From positions 7,986,087-8,050,086 of the forward strand of contig NZ_JAPDNR010000001.1 of assembly GCF_025989125.1 (NCBI RefSeq): a stretch of 64,000 nucleotides of DNA. The letters are read 5' to 3'. The translations under genes and the position numbers were made by a program. The stretch's first letter is position 1. Each line of letters opens with the position of its first letter. The notes under the pieces are model-generated. The model saw nothing but the letters and a program-made list of their open reading frames with translations, was not told the DNA's origin and ran no database searches. Origin of the DNA: Chitinophaga nivalis. GTDB lineage: Bacteria > Bacteroidota > Bacteroidia > Chitinophagales > Chitinophagaceae. Below are positions 1 through 7,416 of the stretch, one piece after another.

Positions 1-250
1 TGAGCTGTTCAAACAGTTTGTTGAGGCTCATTCCGTTCTGCAGGGCTTTGGTACTACTGTCCTGGATCACCGGCCCGTCTGCCAGCGGATCAGAAAAAGG
101 CATACCCAGTTCGATCAGATCCACGCCGTTTTCCTGTAAGGCAGTCATGATCCGTAAAGTATCATTTAACTGCGGGAAACCAGCCGTACAATATATATTC
201 AGAATACCGTGTTGCTTTTGGGCAAACAGTTGATCAATACGATTTTGCAT
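1..250 (-). CDS. trpA: Tryptophan synthase alpha chain (partial, N-terminal 83 residues)
   Basis: This is the alpha subunit, which cleaves indole-3-glycerol phosphate to indole and glyceraldehyde 3-phosphate; indole then passes to TrpB. Only the N-terminus lies in the window; the reading frame runs off the left edge. The visible part has the family signature LIELGMPFSDPLADGP, in which Glu47 and Asp58 match the catalytic acids of the family. The ATG at 250 lies 7 bases after the trpB stop codon, so it is the last visible gene of the trp operon and is probably translated together with trpB. Identification is from the motif and the operon position. Confidence 0.95.
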   Translation of the reverse strand, partial: MQNRIDQLFAQKQHGILNIYCTAGFPQLNDTLRIMTALQENGVDLIELGMPFSDPLADGPVIQDSSTKALQNGMSLNKLFEQL

Positions 251-257
251 GCTACAT

Positions 258-1466
258 TTATTTTTTCATGTGACGGATGTAAGTATCCAGGTCTTTATCC
301 CCCCGGCCAGACAGGCATACCACCACTACATCTTCCGGATGCAGGGTCATATTTTTCAGTTTCGCCAGGGCGTGTGCTGATTCCATCGCCGGAATGATTC
401 CTTCCAGTAAGCTCAGTTCGTAGGCAGCTGCCAGGGCTTCATCATCCGTAGCATCCAGGAACTGTGCCCGGCCTGTTTCATACAGGTGGGCATGCATTGG
501 ACCAATACCAGGATAATCGAGGCCGGCAGAAATAGAATGTGGTTCTACAATCTGTCCGTCTTCCGTTTGCATGAGCAATGTTTTGCTGGCATGTATGATC
601 CCTATTTTTCCCAGCTGGGTAGTTGCCGCAGAGAAACCGCTGTGTACACCTTTCCCGCCGGCTTCCACAGCCACCAGTTTCACCTCCGGTTCATCGAGAT
701 AGTGAAAGAATGCACCCGCCGCATTACTACCGCCGCCGATACAGGCCACCACATAATCCGGATTGGCTTTACCGGTTTTTTCCAGCAGTTGTTTTTTGAT
801 TTCTTCACTGATCACCGACTGAAAACGGGCCACCATATCCGGATAAGGATGTGGGCCGGCTGCGGTACCCAGGATGTAATGGGTATCTACCGGGTTGTTG
901 ATCCAGTCGCGGATGGCTTCATTGGTGGCATCTTTCAGCGTTTTGCTGCCGCTGGTAGCTGCAATCACCGTAGCACCCAGCATTTTCATGCGGGCCACGT
1001 TGGGCGCCTGTCTTTCAATATCAATGCTCCCCATATATACCACACACTCCATTCCCATGAGTGCGCACACGGTAGCAGTAGCCACTCCATGCTGACCGGC
1101 GCCGGTTTCCGCGATGATCCGCTTTTTACCCAGGCGTTGTGCCAGCAGGATCTGGCCGATGGTATTGTTTACTTTATGTGCACCGGTATGATTCAGGTCT
1201 TCTCTTTTGAGATAGATTTTTGCGTTATATTTTTCGCTGAGACGTTTCGCAAAATACAACGGGGAAGGGCGTCCTACATAATCCCGCAACAAGGCTTCAA
1301 AGTCTTGCTGAAAAGAAGGATCGCTCAGGATTTCCAGGTACCTGCGCTGCAGTTCCTCTACGTTCGGGTACAACATCTCCGGCGTATATGCACCACCGAA
1401 TCTGCCATAGTAACCGTTTTTATCCACCTGATACCTGGAGTTGCCTGTATTAATCGCAATGTCCAT
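258..1466 (-). CDS. trpB: Tryptophan synthase beta chain
   Basis: This PLP enzyme condenses indole with L-serine to give L-tryptophan, working as an alpha2-beta2 complex with TrpA. The 402-residue length is normal. Visible motifs are HTGAHKVNN with the PLP lysine at Lys98, the catalytic glutamate in ETGAGQHG at Glu120, and the glycine-rich phosphate loop GGGSNAAGAF in the middle of the protein. It sits between trpF (54 bases upstream) and trpA (7 bases downstream), in the order E-G-D-C-F-B-A. All key residues looked for are present, so it should be active. Confidence 0.98.
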   Translation of the reverse strand: MDIAINTGNSRYQVDKNGYYGRFGGAYTPEMLYPNVEELQRRYLEILSDPSFQQDFEALLRDYVGRPSPLYFAKRLSEKYNAKIYLKREDLNHTGAHKVNNTIGQILLAQRLGKKRIIAETGAGQHGVATATVCALMGMECVVYMGSIDIERQAPNVARMKMLGATVIAATSGSKTLKDATNEAIRDWINNPVDTHYILGTAAGPHPYPDMVARFQSVISEEIKKQLLEKTGKANPDYVVACIGGGSNAAGAFFHYLDEPEVKLVAVEAGGKGVHSGFSAATTQLGKIGIIHASKTLLMQTEDGQIVEPHSISAGLDYPGIGPMHAHLYETGRAQFLDATDDEALAAAYELSLLEGIIPAMESAHALAKLKNMTLHPEDVVVVCLSGRGDKDLDTYIRHMKK

Positions 1467-1520
1467 GATCGTTGATTTTAATATTGATGAATGAATTATT
1501 TTTCCCGCATGCCTGCGTCA

Positions 1521-2156
1521 CTATACCAGCTTCTCCTGTTGTAGCGCCTGTACAAAGGCAGTAACCAGCGGTATATTTTTTATACCCGGACTGTCTTCAA
1601 ACTTACTGTTGACGTCTACTGCCAGCAATGCCGGCCATGACAGGCTGCGGATGACTGTGGCCTGATCCGGGGCGATGCCGCCGCTCAACAGGAAAGGATG
1701 TGTAAACGGATACTGCTCCAGCAATTCCCAGTTAAAACGTTCGCCGGTACCACCATATCCTTTTACAGAAGCCGTATCAAACAGGAAGTAATCTGTTACG
1801 GAGAGATAAGGAGACAACTCCGTTTCCCAGTTAACGTTATCCCCTATACGAAAAGCTTTGATCACAGGTACAACGGTCCGCACTGCCGCACAATATTCCG
1901 GCGTTTCATCGCCATGCAGCTGTACCATATCCAGGGCATAGTCTGCCACGGTGCGCAACACCTGATCCTGCGGAGCATTTACGAAGACGCCCACTTTTTT
2001 GATGCCGGTGGTTTCCCGTACGGTTCTCGCATCTATTTTGCTGCCGGCAAAGCGGGGTGATTTCTCATAAAAGATAAACCCTGCATAATCCACCCCATTA
2101 TCGATCAATCCCTGCAGGTCAGCGGCTCTGGTAATACCGCACACTTTAATACGCAT
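1521..2156 (-). CDS. trpF: Phosphoribosylanthranilate isomerase
   Basis: This enzyme carries out the Amadori rearrangement of N-(5-phosphoribosyl)anthranilate to CdRP, the third step of tryptophan synthesis. It is 211 residues long, the size of a stand-alone (beta/alpha)8 barrel. The N-terminal KVCGITR carries the catalytic cysteine (Cys6), and the general acid is the aspartate in AVDVNSKFE near residue 180. It is separate from trpC here, whereas enterobacteria have a trpC-trpF fusion. It starts 7 bases after trpC ends, which suggests tight co-expression. Confidence 0.96.
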   Translation of the reverse strand: MRIKVCGITRAADLQGLIDNGVDYAGFIFYEKSPRFAGSKIDARTVRETTGIKKVGVFVNAPQDQVLRTVADYALDMVQLHGDETPEYCAAVRTVVPVIKAFRIGDNVNWETELSPYLSVTDYFLFDTASVKGYGGTGERFNWELLEQYPFTHPFLLSGGIAPDQATVIRSLSWPALLAVDVNSKFEDSPGIKNIPLVTAFVQALQQEKLV

Positions 2157-2163
2157 AAGCTGG

Positions 2164-2964
2164 TTATTTAGACTGCAGATCGTTCAGCTCCTGCACAAAG
2201 TTGCCGAATGCGCGGGCCGGATCTTCCTGTTTCATAAAATGTTCTCCGATAAGGAAGCCTTCAAATCCGGCTGCTTTCAGGGTAATAATTGCTGCAGGAT
2301 CGTTGATGCCACTTTCTGCCACCTTTACTTTGTCAGCCGGGATTTTAGGCGCCAGCTCGCAAGAGCGGTTGAAGTCCACGTTAAAAGTGATCAGATCGCG
2401 GTTATTCACGCCTACCAGGTGGGTATGAGCGGTTACTTTTTCCAGCTGTGATTCACTATGTACCTCCAGTAATACTTCCAGACCAAGGTTGTGTGCGAAA
2501 GCAGACAGGTGTGCTATCTGCGCAGCATCCAGGCATTCAGCGATCAGCAGGATAACATCTGCCCCGATCGCCCTTGCTTCCAGGATCTGGTATTCGTCGA
2601 TCACAAAGTCTTTCCGTAAAATCGGTACCTGGTTAAAGCTGCGGGCCTGTTGCAGATCGTCGGAAGAACCGCCGAAATACTTTTCGTCCGTGAGTACCGA
2701 CAAACCGGAAGCGCCATAGCGTGTATACGCTGTTGTTACGTCCTGTACGGTAGACCGGTCGTTGATAATGCCTTTAGATGGAGAACGGCGTTTGAATTCT
2801 GCAATGATGCCTGTTTTTTCGGACTGCCGCAGGAAGTTACGCAGTGACAGGGGTTCCCGGTTAAAAGCAGAGGTTTGTTGCAGGTCTGCCGCGCTGCGCT
2901 GTAGTTTCCGCGCCGCTACTTCTATCTGTTTATGGGCAACTATTTCTGCCAGAATGTTTTTCAT
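2164..2964 (-). CDS. trpC: Indole-3-glycerol phosphate synthase
   Basis: This enzyme closes the indole ring by converting CdRP to indole-3-glycerol phosphate. The (beta/alpha)8 barrel motifs are in order: IAEFKRRSPSKG with the catalytic lysine, ILRKDFVIDEYQI, VGVNNRDL, and the ESGI phosphate site. I place the start at 2964 (MKNILAEIVAHK), giving 266 residues. A longer frame begins at 2997, but its first 11 residues (MLCKHSIIHMQ) do not look like the family and would overlap trpD by 17 bases. With the chosen start the gap after trpD is 16 bases. Confidence 0.95.
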   Translation of the reverse strand: MKNILAEIVAHKQIEVAARKLQRSAADLQQTSAFNREPLSLRNFLRQSEKTGIIAEFKRRSPSKGIINDRSTVQDVTTAYTRYGASGLSVLTDEKYFGGSSDDLQQARSFNQVPILRKDFVIDEYQILEARAIGADVILLIAECLDAAQIAHLSAFAHNLGLEVLLEVHSESQLEKVTAHTHLVGVNNRDLITFNVDFNRSCELAPKIPADKVKVAESGINDPAAIITLKAAGFEGFLIGEHFMKQEDPARAFGNFVQELNDLQSK

Positions 2965-2980
2965 TTGCATGTGTATAATG

Positions 2981-3976
2981 CTATGCTTGCAAAGCAATCA
3001 GTTTTTTAAATGCCGTATATGCGTTGCCTGATTCCAGCGAAGCTACCGCTGCATCAAAACACTCCTCATACGTATTGTATTTACCCAGGCTGTACAATCC
3101 CATTGCTGCGTTGGCAAATACAACGGAATTCTGCGCCCATGTACCTTCTCCTTTCAATATCTTCATAAATATTTTCGCTGCTTCTTCTACGGTATTACCG
3201 CCGTAAATATCTTCCGGATGTACTTTGCGTTTGCCCAGCTGTTCCGGCGTCCAGTCTTGTTCTCCGGCATTGGTAATCACTTTCGTGTCGGCAGTCAGCG
3301 ATACTTCATCATATCCATCCAGGCTGTGTACAATCACAAACTTTTTATCTGTTTGCTGGAACAGGTAGTTATATACCCTGGCCATTTCCAGGCTGTATAC
3401 GCCTATCAGCTGATGCTGCGCCTTCGCCGGATTTACCAGTGGCCCCAGCATATTAAAGAAAGTACGGATACCCAACTGGCGGCGAACACCGGCTACATTT
3501 TTCAGGGCCGGGTGAAACAACGGTGCGTGCAGGAAACAGATACCGGCATCTTCCAGCTCTGTTTTCAGCTTGGCATCTTCGTTCTTGAATTTGTAGCCTA
3601 CCAGCTCCATCAGGTTAGAGGCACCGCTGACAGAAGAAACACCATAGTTACCATGTTTCGCTACCTTCCCTCCTGCACCTGCCACAATAAAGCACGACAA
3701 GGTAGAAATATTAAAGGTATTTTTTGCATCCCCGCCGGTACCTACGATATCCAGTACCTCATAACCGTTCAGATCTACCGGAATACATAATTCCAGCAGG
3801 GCATCGCGGAAGCCCAGCAATTCATCGATGGTGATACTGCGCATCAGGAACACGGTCATGAATGCGGCCAGTTCACTTTCATTATATACGCCTTTGGAGA
3901 TGCTGGTGAGGATTTCTTTGGCAGCATCGCGGCTGAATGTTTTATGTTCGAAGAGATAATTGAGAATCTTTTTCAT
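2981..3976 (-). CDS. trpD: Anthranilate phosphoribosyltransferase
   Basis: This enzyme transfers phosphoribosyl from PRPP to anthranilate. At 331 residues it is a normal stand-alone TrpD, not fused to TrpG. It has the helical N-terminal domain and the nucleotide-binding signature DIVGTGGDAKNTFNIST around residues 80-95. KHGNYGVSS follows, with further PRPP and anthranilate contacts in VRRQLGIRTFFNMLGPLVNP. It lies 86 bases downstream of trpG on the same strand, a somewhat larger gap than elsewhere in the operon, and no terminator is visible there. Confidence 0.97.
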   Translation of the reverse strand: MKKILNYLFEHKTFSRDAAKEILTSISKGVYNESELAAFMTVFLMRSITIDELLGFRDALLELCIPVDLNGYEVLDIVGTGGDAKNTFNISTLSCFIVAGAGGKVAKHGNYGVSSVSGASNLMELVGYKFKNEDAKLKTELEDAGICFLHAPLFHPALKNVAGVRRQLGIRTFFNMLGPLVNPAKAQHQLIGVYSLEMARVYNYLFQQTDKKFVIVHSLDGYDEVSLTADTKVITNAGEQDWTPEQLGKRKVHPEDIYGGNTVEEAAKIFMKILKGEGTWAQNSVVFANAAMGLYSLGKYNTYEECFDAAVASLESGNAYTAFKKLIALQA

Positions 3977-4062
3977 GTTGGAAGACTTTTTATTTGCACC
4001 CGGCGGAAGGTATTATCGTGCTGCCGGTGTGCCGTTGGATAATTTTTTACACCTGCTGTTGA

Positions 4063-4632
4063 TTACAGTTCCAGCCAGTTTCTCAAAATCTGCTCTCCCA
4101 GTGGGGTCAGCACACTCTCGGGATGGAATTGCACCCCGCTTACATCGTACTTGCTATGCTGTATGGCCATCACTATACCATCCGCATCTTTTGCGGTTAC
4201 CACCAGTTCTGCCGGCAAGGTAGCTTCATCAATCACCCAGGAATGATAACGGCCTGCCTGCAGTTCGCGGGGCATATTTTTGAAAAGACGGCCATCTTCG
4301 GCAATCACCTCCACATTGGTAGCTACACCATGATATACTTCTTTCAGGTTGATGAGCGAAGCGCCGAATGCCTGCCCGATTGCCTGTTGGCCCAGACACA
4401 CGCCAAAGATGGATTTGGTAGGGGCGTATGCTTTAATCAGCGGCAACAGTAAACCTGCTTCTTCCGGAATACCAGGACCGGGGGATAAAATAATTTTATC
4501 AAAATCGTTTACTTTCTCCAAAGGAATTTCGTCGTTGCGTACAACGGTTACTTTTCCGTTGATGATTTTTTCTACGAGATGTACCAGATTATAGGTAAAA
4601 GAGTCGTAATTATCAAAAACCAGGATATTCAT
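4063..4632 (-). CDS. trpG: Anthranilate synthase component II (glutamine amidotransferase)
   Basis: This glutaminase subunit supplies ammonia to TrpE for anthranilate synthesis. Its 189 residues form a class I glutamine amidotransferase domain. The oxyanion region is ILSPGPGIPEE, the nucleophile cysteine is in GVCLGQQAIGQAFG, and the His-Glu pair is in GVQFHPESVLTP. It starts one base after the trpE stop, a coupling that fits a 1:1 complex. The same family includes PabA of folate synthesis, but the position inside a complete trp operon makes TrpG the main role; a shared role cannot be excluded. Confidence 0.96.
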   Translation of the reverse strand: MNILVFDNYDSFTYNLVHLVEKIINGKVTVVRNDEIPLEKVNDFDKIILSPGPGIPEEAGLLLPLIKAYAPTKSIFGVCLGQQAIGQAFGASLINLKEVYHGVATNVEVIAEDGRLFKNMPRELQAGRYHSWVIDEATLPAELVVTAKDADGIVMAIQHSKYDVSGVQFHPESVLTPLGEQILRNWLEL

Positions 4633-4633
4633 A

Positions 4634-6043
4634 TTAAATATTTTGTGCCAGCAGAATGGCTTGTTTTAGTGCGTTGAGTTTATTGTTTACTTCATCACGT
4701 TCTGAAGCAGCTACAGATTTTGCTACTACACCGGCACCTGCCTGATAGTAGAGTGTATTCATTTTACTGAGTATAGAGCGGATCATGATGGCGTGGTTAA
4801 AGTTGCCATTGAATCCTACCGCACCAATACAGCCGCCATAGAAACCGCGGGCAGTAGGTTCGTACTGATCAATGATTTCCATTGCACGGTATTTAGGTGC
4901 GCCGGATAGCGTACCTGCAGGGAAAGTAGCCGCCAGCAGGTCAAACGGATTCAGTGCAGGATCTACCTTTCCAATCACTTCACTTACCAGGTGAATAACA
5001 TGCGAATAATATTGCACCTGACGGTAAGAAGACACTTCCACTTCTTTTGCATTTCTGCTGAGGTCATTGCGGGCCAGATCTACCAGCATCACGTGTTCCG
5101 CATTTTCTTTCGGATCCTCCAGCAGCTGATCTGCCAGTATTTTATCCTGGGTATCGTCGCCGGTACGGCGGAAAGTGCCCGCAATAGGATGTATGGTAGC
5201 TTTACCATCCCGGATCACCAGCTGTGCTTCCGGAGAGGAACCCATTAATTTGTAATCGCCGTAATCGAAGAAGAAAAGATAAGGAGAGGGGTTGATGGAG
5301 CGGAGGGCACGGTATACATTGAATTCATCACCGGAGAAGGATTGCTGGAAGGCTCTTGACAGTACTACCTGGAAAACATCTCCTCTGAAACAGTGCTGCT
5401 TACCTTTTTCCACCATTTCCATGTAGGCTTCGTCCGTCATATTACTGCTTTCTTCCCCTACCACTGCAAACGGATACCCGGGTGAATCTTTGTGCCGGAT
5501 CAGTGATTCTACCAGTTCAAACTCACTATCCACGCCTTCTACCTGGTTCTCACATAAATAAAGTTCATCTTTAAAGTGATTGATCGCAATTACATACTGA
5601 TAGAAGCGGTAACGCATAAACGGAATGTTGTTATCGCCCTGCTTCTGTTTGTTGAAGGTGATCTTCTCAAAGAATTGAACACTATCAAAAGTTGAATATC
5701 CGAAAAGGCTTTGTGCCAGCGGCACTGGTTGTTTTTCGCTGAAGGAGAAGTTACCCAGGAACTTCCCGATTTCTTCAATGACGGTTTGCTTGTTTTTTAA
5801 TTCTTTCTTTTCTACCGGAAGGTTGGGGTACTTGAATTCGAAGTTGGTGGTGGATGTTACTTCAATACCGGCTATAGGTTTAACACAGATGAAGGAATAG
5901 CTGTTTTCGCTGGCCCGGTAGTCGGTACTTTCAAGGAGGATAGCACCAGGGAATTTATCACGCAGCCGCAGATAGATACCCACTGGCGTATAAATATCAG
6001 CCAGCATCTGTTTGGATCTTGTTTTTACTTGAATGGTACGCAT
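4634..6043 (-). CDS. trpE: Anthranilate synthase component I
   Basis: This enzyme converts chorismate and ammonia (from TrpG) to anthranilate, the committed step of the pathway. It is 469 residues long. Near the N-terminus, ILLESTDYR contains the LLES motif that forms the tryptophan feedback site in this family. The chorismate-binding half shows DVFQVVLSRAF, GSSPEAQLVI, PIAGTFRRTGD, LVDLARNDLSR and FPAGTLSGAPKYRAMEIID. It is the first structural gene after the leader peptide and attenuator at 6093-6221, so control is expected both by attenuation and by feedback inhibition. Confidence 0.97.
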   Translation of the reverse strand: MRTIQVKTRSKQMLADIYTPVGIYLRLRDKFPGAILLESTDYRASENSYSFICVKPIAGIEVTSTTNFEFKYPNLPVEKKELKNKQTVIEEIGKFLGNFSFSEKQPVPLAQSLFGYSTFDSVQFFEKITFNKQKQGDNNIPFMRYRFYQYVIAINHFKDELYLCENQVEGVDSEFELVESLIRHKDSPGYPFAVVGEESSNMTDEAYMEMVEKGKQHCFRGDVFQVVLSRAFQQSFSGDEFNVYRALRSINPSPYLFFFDYGDYKLMGSSPEAQLVIRDGKATIHPIAGTFRRTGDDTQDKILADQLLEDPKENAEHVMLVDLARNDLSRNAKEVEVSSYRQVQYYSHVIHLVSEVIGKVDPALNPFDLLAATFPAGTLSGAPKYRAMEIIDQYEPTARGFYGGCIGAVGFNGNFNHAIMIRSILSKMNTLYYQAGAGVVAKSVAASERDEVNNKLNALKQAILLAQNI

Positions 6044-6092
6044 GATTTTCTTGGGTGAAAGGTGATTTATTGTTTAAAATTGGAAGGGTACT

Positions 6093-6130
6093 AAAAAGCA
6101 GAAGGCCCGCTGTGTAACAGCGAGCCTTCT
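6093..6130 (-). terminator. trp attenuator (intrinsic terminator upstream of trpE)
   Basis: Read on the minus strand, AGAAGGCTCGCTG (6118-6130) pairs with CAGCGGGCCTTCT (6100-6112), 13 pairs with one G-T, around a 5-base loop. It ends in GC followed by five U (6097-6093). It lies 50 bases before the trpE start and 38 bases after the leader-peptide stop. This position, after a Trp-rich leader and before the first gene, identifies it as an attenuator and not merely as the end of the his operon. Confidence 0.9.
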
Positions 6131-6188
6131 AATTATATTCAGACTAAACATGGCACTGTAACACAGATCAGGATATGATTCCGTGCCA
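6110..6188 (-). promoter_or_regulatory. trp leader switch: 1:2 hairpin and 2:3 antiterminator
   Basis: Two competing folds are visible in the minus-strand RNA. In the first, TGGCAC (6183-6188, the third Trp codon plus the His codon) pairs with GTGCCA (6151-6156). In the second, CTGTGTTACAG (6156-6166) pairs with CTGTTACACAG (6110-6120) with 10 of 11 matches, which destroys the terminator. A ribosome stalled on the Trp codons would mask the first arm and favour the antiterminator. Pairings were found by eye and no folding energy was computed. Confidence 0.85.
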
Positions 6189-6221
6189 CCACCAATATTT
6201 ATTTGTCATATTCTTTTGCAT
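6168..6221 (-). CDS. trpL: trp operon leader peptide
   Basis: This 17-residue peptide, MQKNMTNKYWWWHGIIS, ends in TGA. It has three consecutive TGG codons (6186-6194), directly before the first arm of the regulatory hairpins. It serves as a sensor of charged tRNA-Trp and not as a functional protein: low charging stalls the ribosome on the Trp codons and allows transcription into trpEGDCFBA. A second in-frame ATG at 6209 would give a 13-residue form with the same Trp run. No Shine-Dalgarno sequence is visible, as is common in Bacteroidota. Finding WWW exactly here by chance is very unlikely. Confidence 0.9.
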   Translation of the reverse strand: MQKNMTNKYWWWHGIIS

Positions 6222-6229
6222 AACGGGAA

Positions 6230-6261
6230 CAAAATTGTAACATTTTTCCATAAAATGCAAA
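6230..6261 (-). promoter_or_regulatory. Candidate trp operon promoter (Bacteroidota type)
   Basis: On the minus strand, TTTG (6258-6261) is followed after 20 bases by CAATTTTG (6230-6237), one mismatch from the TAnnTTTG element of the Bacteroidota housekeeping sigma factor. The start site would fall about 6222-6226, so the leader peptide ATG at 6221 would be almost at the 5' end. The hisB stop is only about 20 bases upstream, so read-through from the his operon is also possible. Confidence 0.5.
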
Positions 6262-6279
6262 TTTTTTTTGACTGTTAAA

Positions 6280-7416
6280 TTATAGCACACCTTTCGTCGA
6301 CGGTAGTTGCATATTATACGGATTCCGCTTCACGGCCATTTTAATAGCTTTGGCGAACACCTTGAAAATAGCTTCTATCTTATGATGTTCATTCTCGCCT
6401 GTAGCCTGGATGTTGAGATTCGCCTTTGCACCATCTGAGAAGGATTTAAAGAAATGGAAAAACATTTCTGTCGGCATCTCTCCTATCTTCTCTCTTTTAA
6501 ACGCCGCGTCCCATACCAGCCAGTTACGGCCGCCAAAATCAATACCTGCCTGCGCCAGACAATCATCCATCGGCAAACAGAAACCATATCTTTCTATTCC
6601 CCGTTTATCGCCCAGGCCTTTGGCAATCGCTTCTCCCAGGGCAATACCGGTATCTTCGATCGTATGATGTTCATCTATATGCAGATCCCCTTTAGCGGTA
6701 ATATCCAGGTCTATGGCGCCATGCCGGGCAATCTGATCCAGCATATGATCAAAGAAGCCCAACCCGGTATGGATATTGGCTTTACCGCTGCCATCGAGAT
6801 TCAGCGAAATGGTAATATCCGTTTCATTGGTTTTACGTGTATGCGTCACCGTTCTTAAGCCCAGTTTCAGGAATTCATAGATACGGTTCCAGTCTGTAGA
6901 CTCCAGTGCTATCACCGGCTGCAATGCAGCAGCGTCATCACTGATCTCCCCACTGCCTAATCCATCGCCTTCATTCAGCCAGATCGCTTTTGCGCCCAGG
7001 TTCTTTGCCAGCTGCACATCAGTGATACGATCCCCGATCACGAAGGAGTTGGCCAGGTCATAGCCACCGTTCAGGTATTGCGTGAGCATACCGGTGCGGG
7101 GTTTCCGGGTAGGCGCATTGTCTGCCGGAAAAGTACGGTCAATGAATACCTGATCAAACTTCACCCCTTCGTTCTCAAATGCTTTCAGGATCATATTTTG
7201 TGCCGGCCAGAAAGTATCCTCCGGGAAAGCCGGTGTGCCCATGCCATCCTGGTTGGTGACCATCACCAGTTCATAATCCAGCTCTGCAGCAATCCGGGCC
7301 ATATTCACAAATACCCGGGGATAAAACTCTACTTTTTCCAGGCTGTCGATCTGATAGGTAGGTGGCACTTCTTTGATCAAAGTACCATCACGGTCTATAA
7401 AGAGCACTCTTTTCAT
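6280..7416 (-). CDS. hisB: Bifunctional histidinol-phosphatase / imidazoleglycerol-phosphate dehydratase
   Basis: This 378-residue fusion catalyses two steps of histidine synthesis. The N-terminal half (about 1-170) is a HAD phosphatase: FIDRDGTL with the nucleophile Asp, VTNQDG, and IGDRITD. The C-terminal half (about 185-378) is the IGP dehydratase, with manganese-ligand motifs FFDHMLDQIARHG, HIDEHHTIEDTGIALGEA and GENEHHKIEAIFKVFAKA. In E. coli the phosphatase has a Cys/His zinc loop; the equivalent stretch here (FIDRTFPADNAPTRKPRTGM) has no Cys or His. The start overlaps the hisC stop by 4 bases. It is the last his gene before the trp promoter; hisHAFI are not found here. Confidence 0.96.
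   Translation of the reverse strand: MKRVLFIDRDGTLIKEVPPTYQIDSLEKVEFYPRVFVNMARIAAELDYELVMVTNQDGMGTPAFPEDTFWPAQNMILKAFENEGVKFDQVFIDRTFPADNAPTRKPRTGMLTQYLNGGYDLANSFVIGDRITDVQLAKNLGAKAIWLNEGDGLGSGEISDDAAALQPVIALESTDWNRIYEFLKLGLRTVTHTRKTNETDITISLNLDGSGKANIHTGLGFFDHMLDQIARHGAIDLDITAKGDLHIDEHHTIEDTGIALGEAIAKGLGDKRGIERYGFCLPMDDCLAQAGIDFGGRNWLVWDAAFKREKIGEMPTEMFFHFFKSFSDGAKANLNIQATGENEHHKIEAIFKVFAKAIKMAVKRNPYNMQLPSTKGVL

Noticed and set aside
486..1475. Open frame of 329 codons on the plus strand
   Set aside because: It is antisense to trpB, whose motifs and operon position are certain; the frame is open because of codon usage.
6100..6130. Hairpin considered as plain terminator of the his operon
   Set aside because: It lies after the Trp leader peptide and has a matching antiterminator, so an attenuator explains it better.
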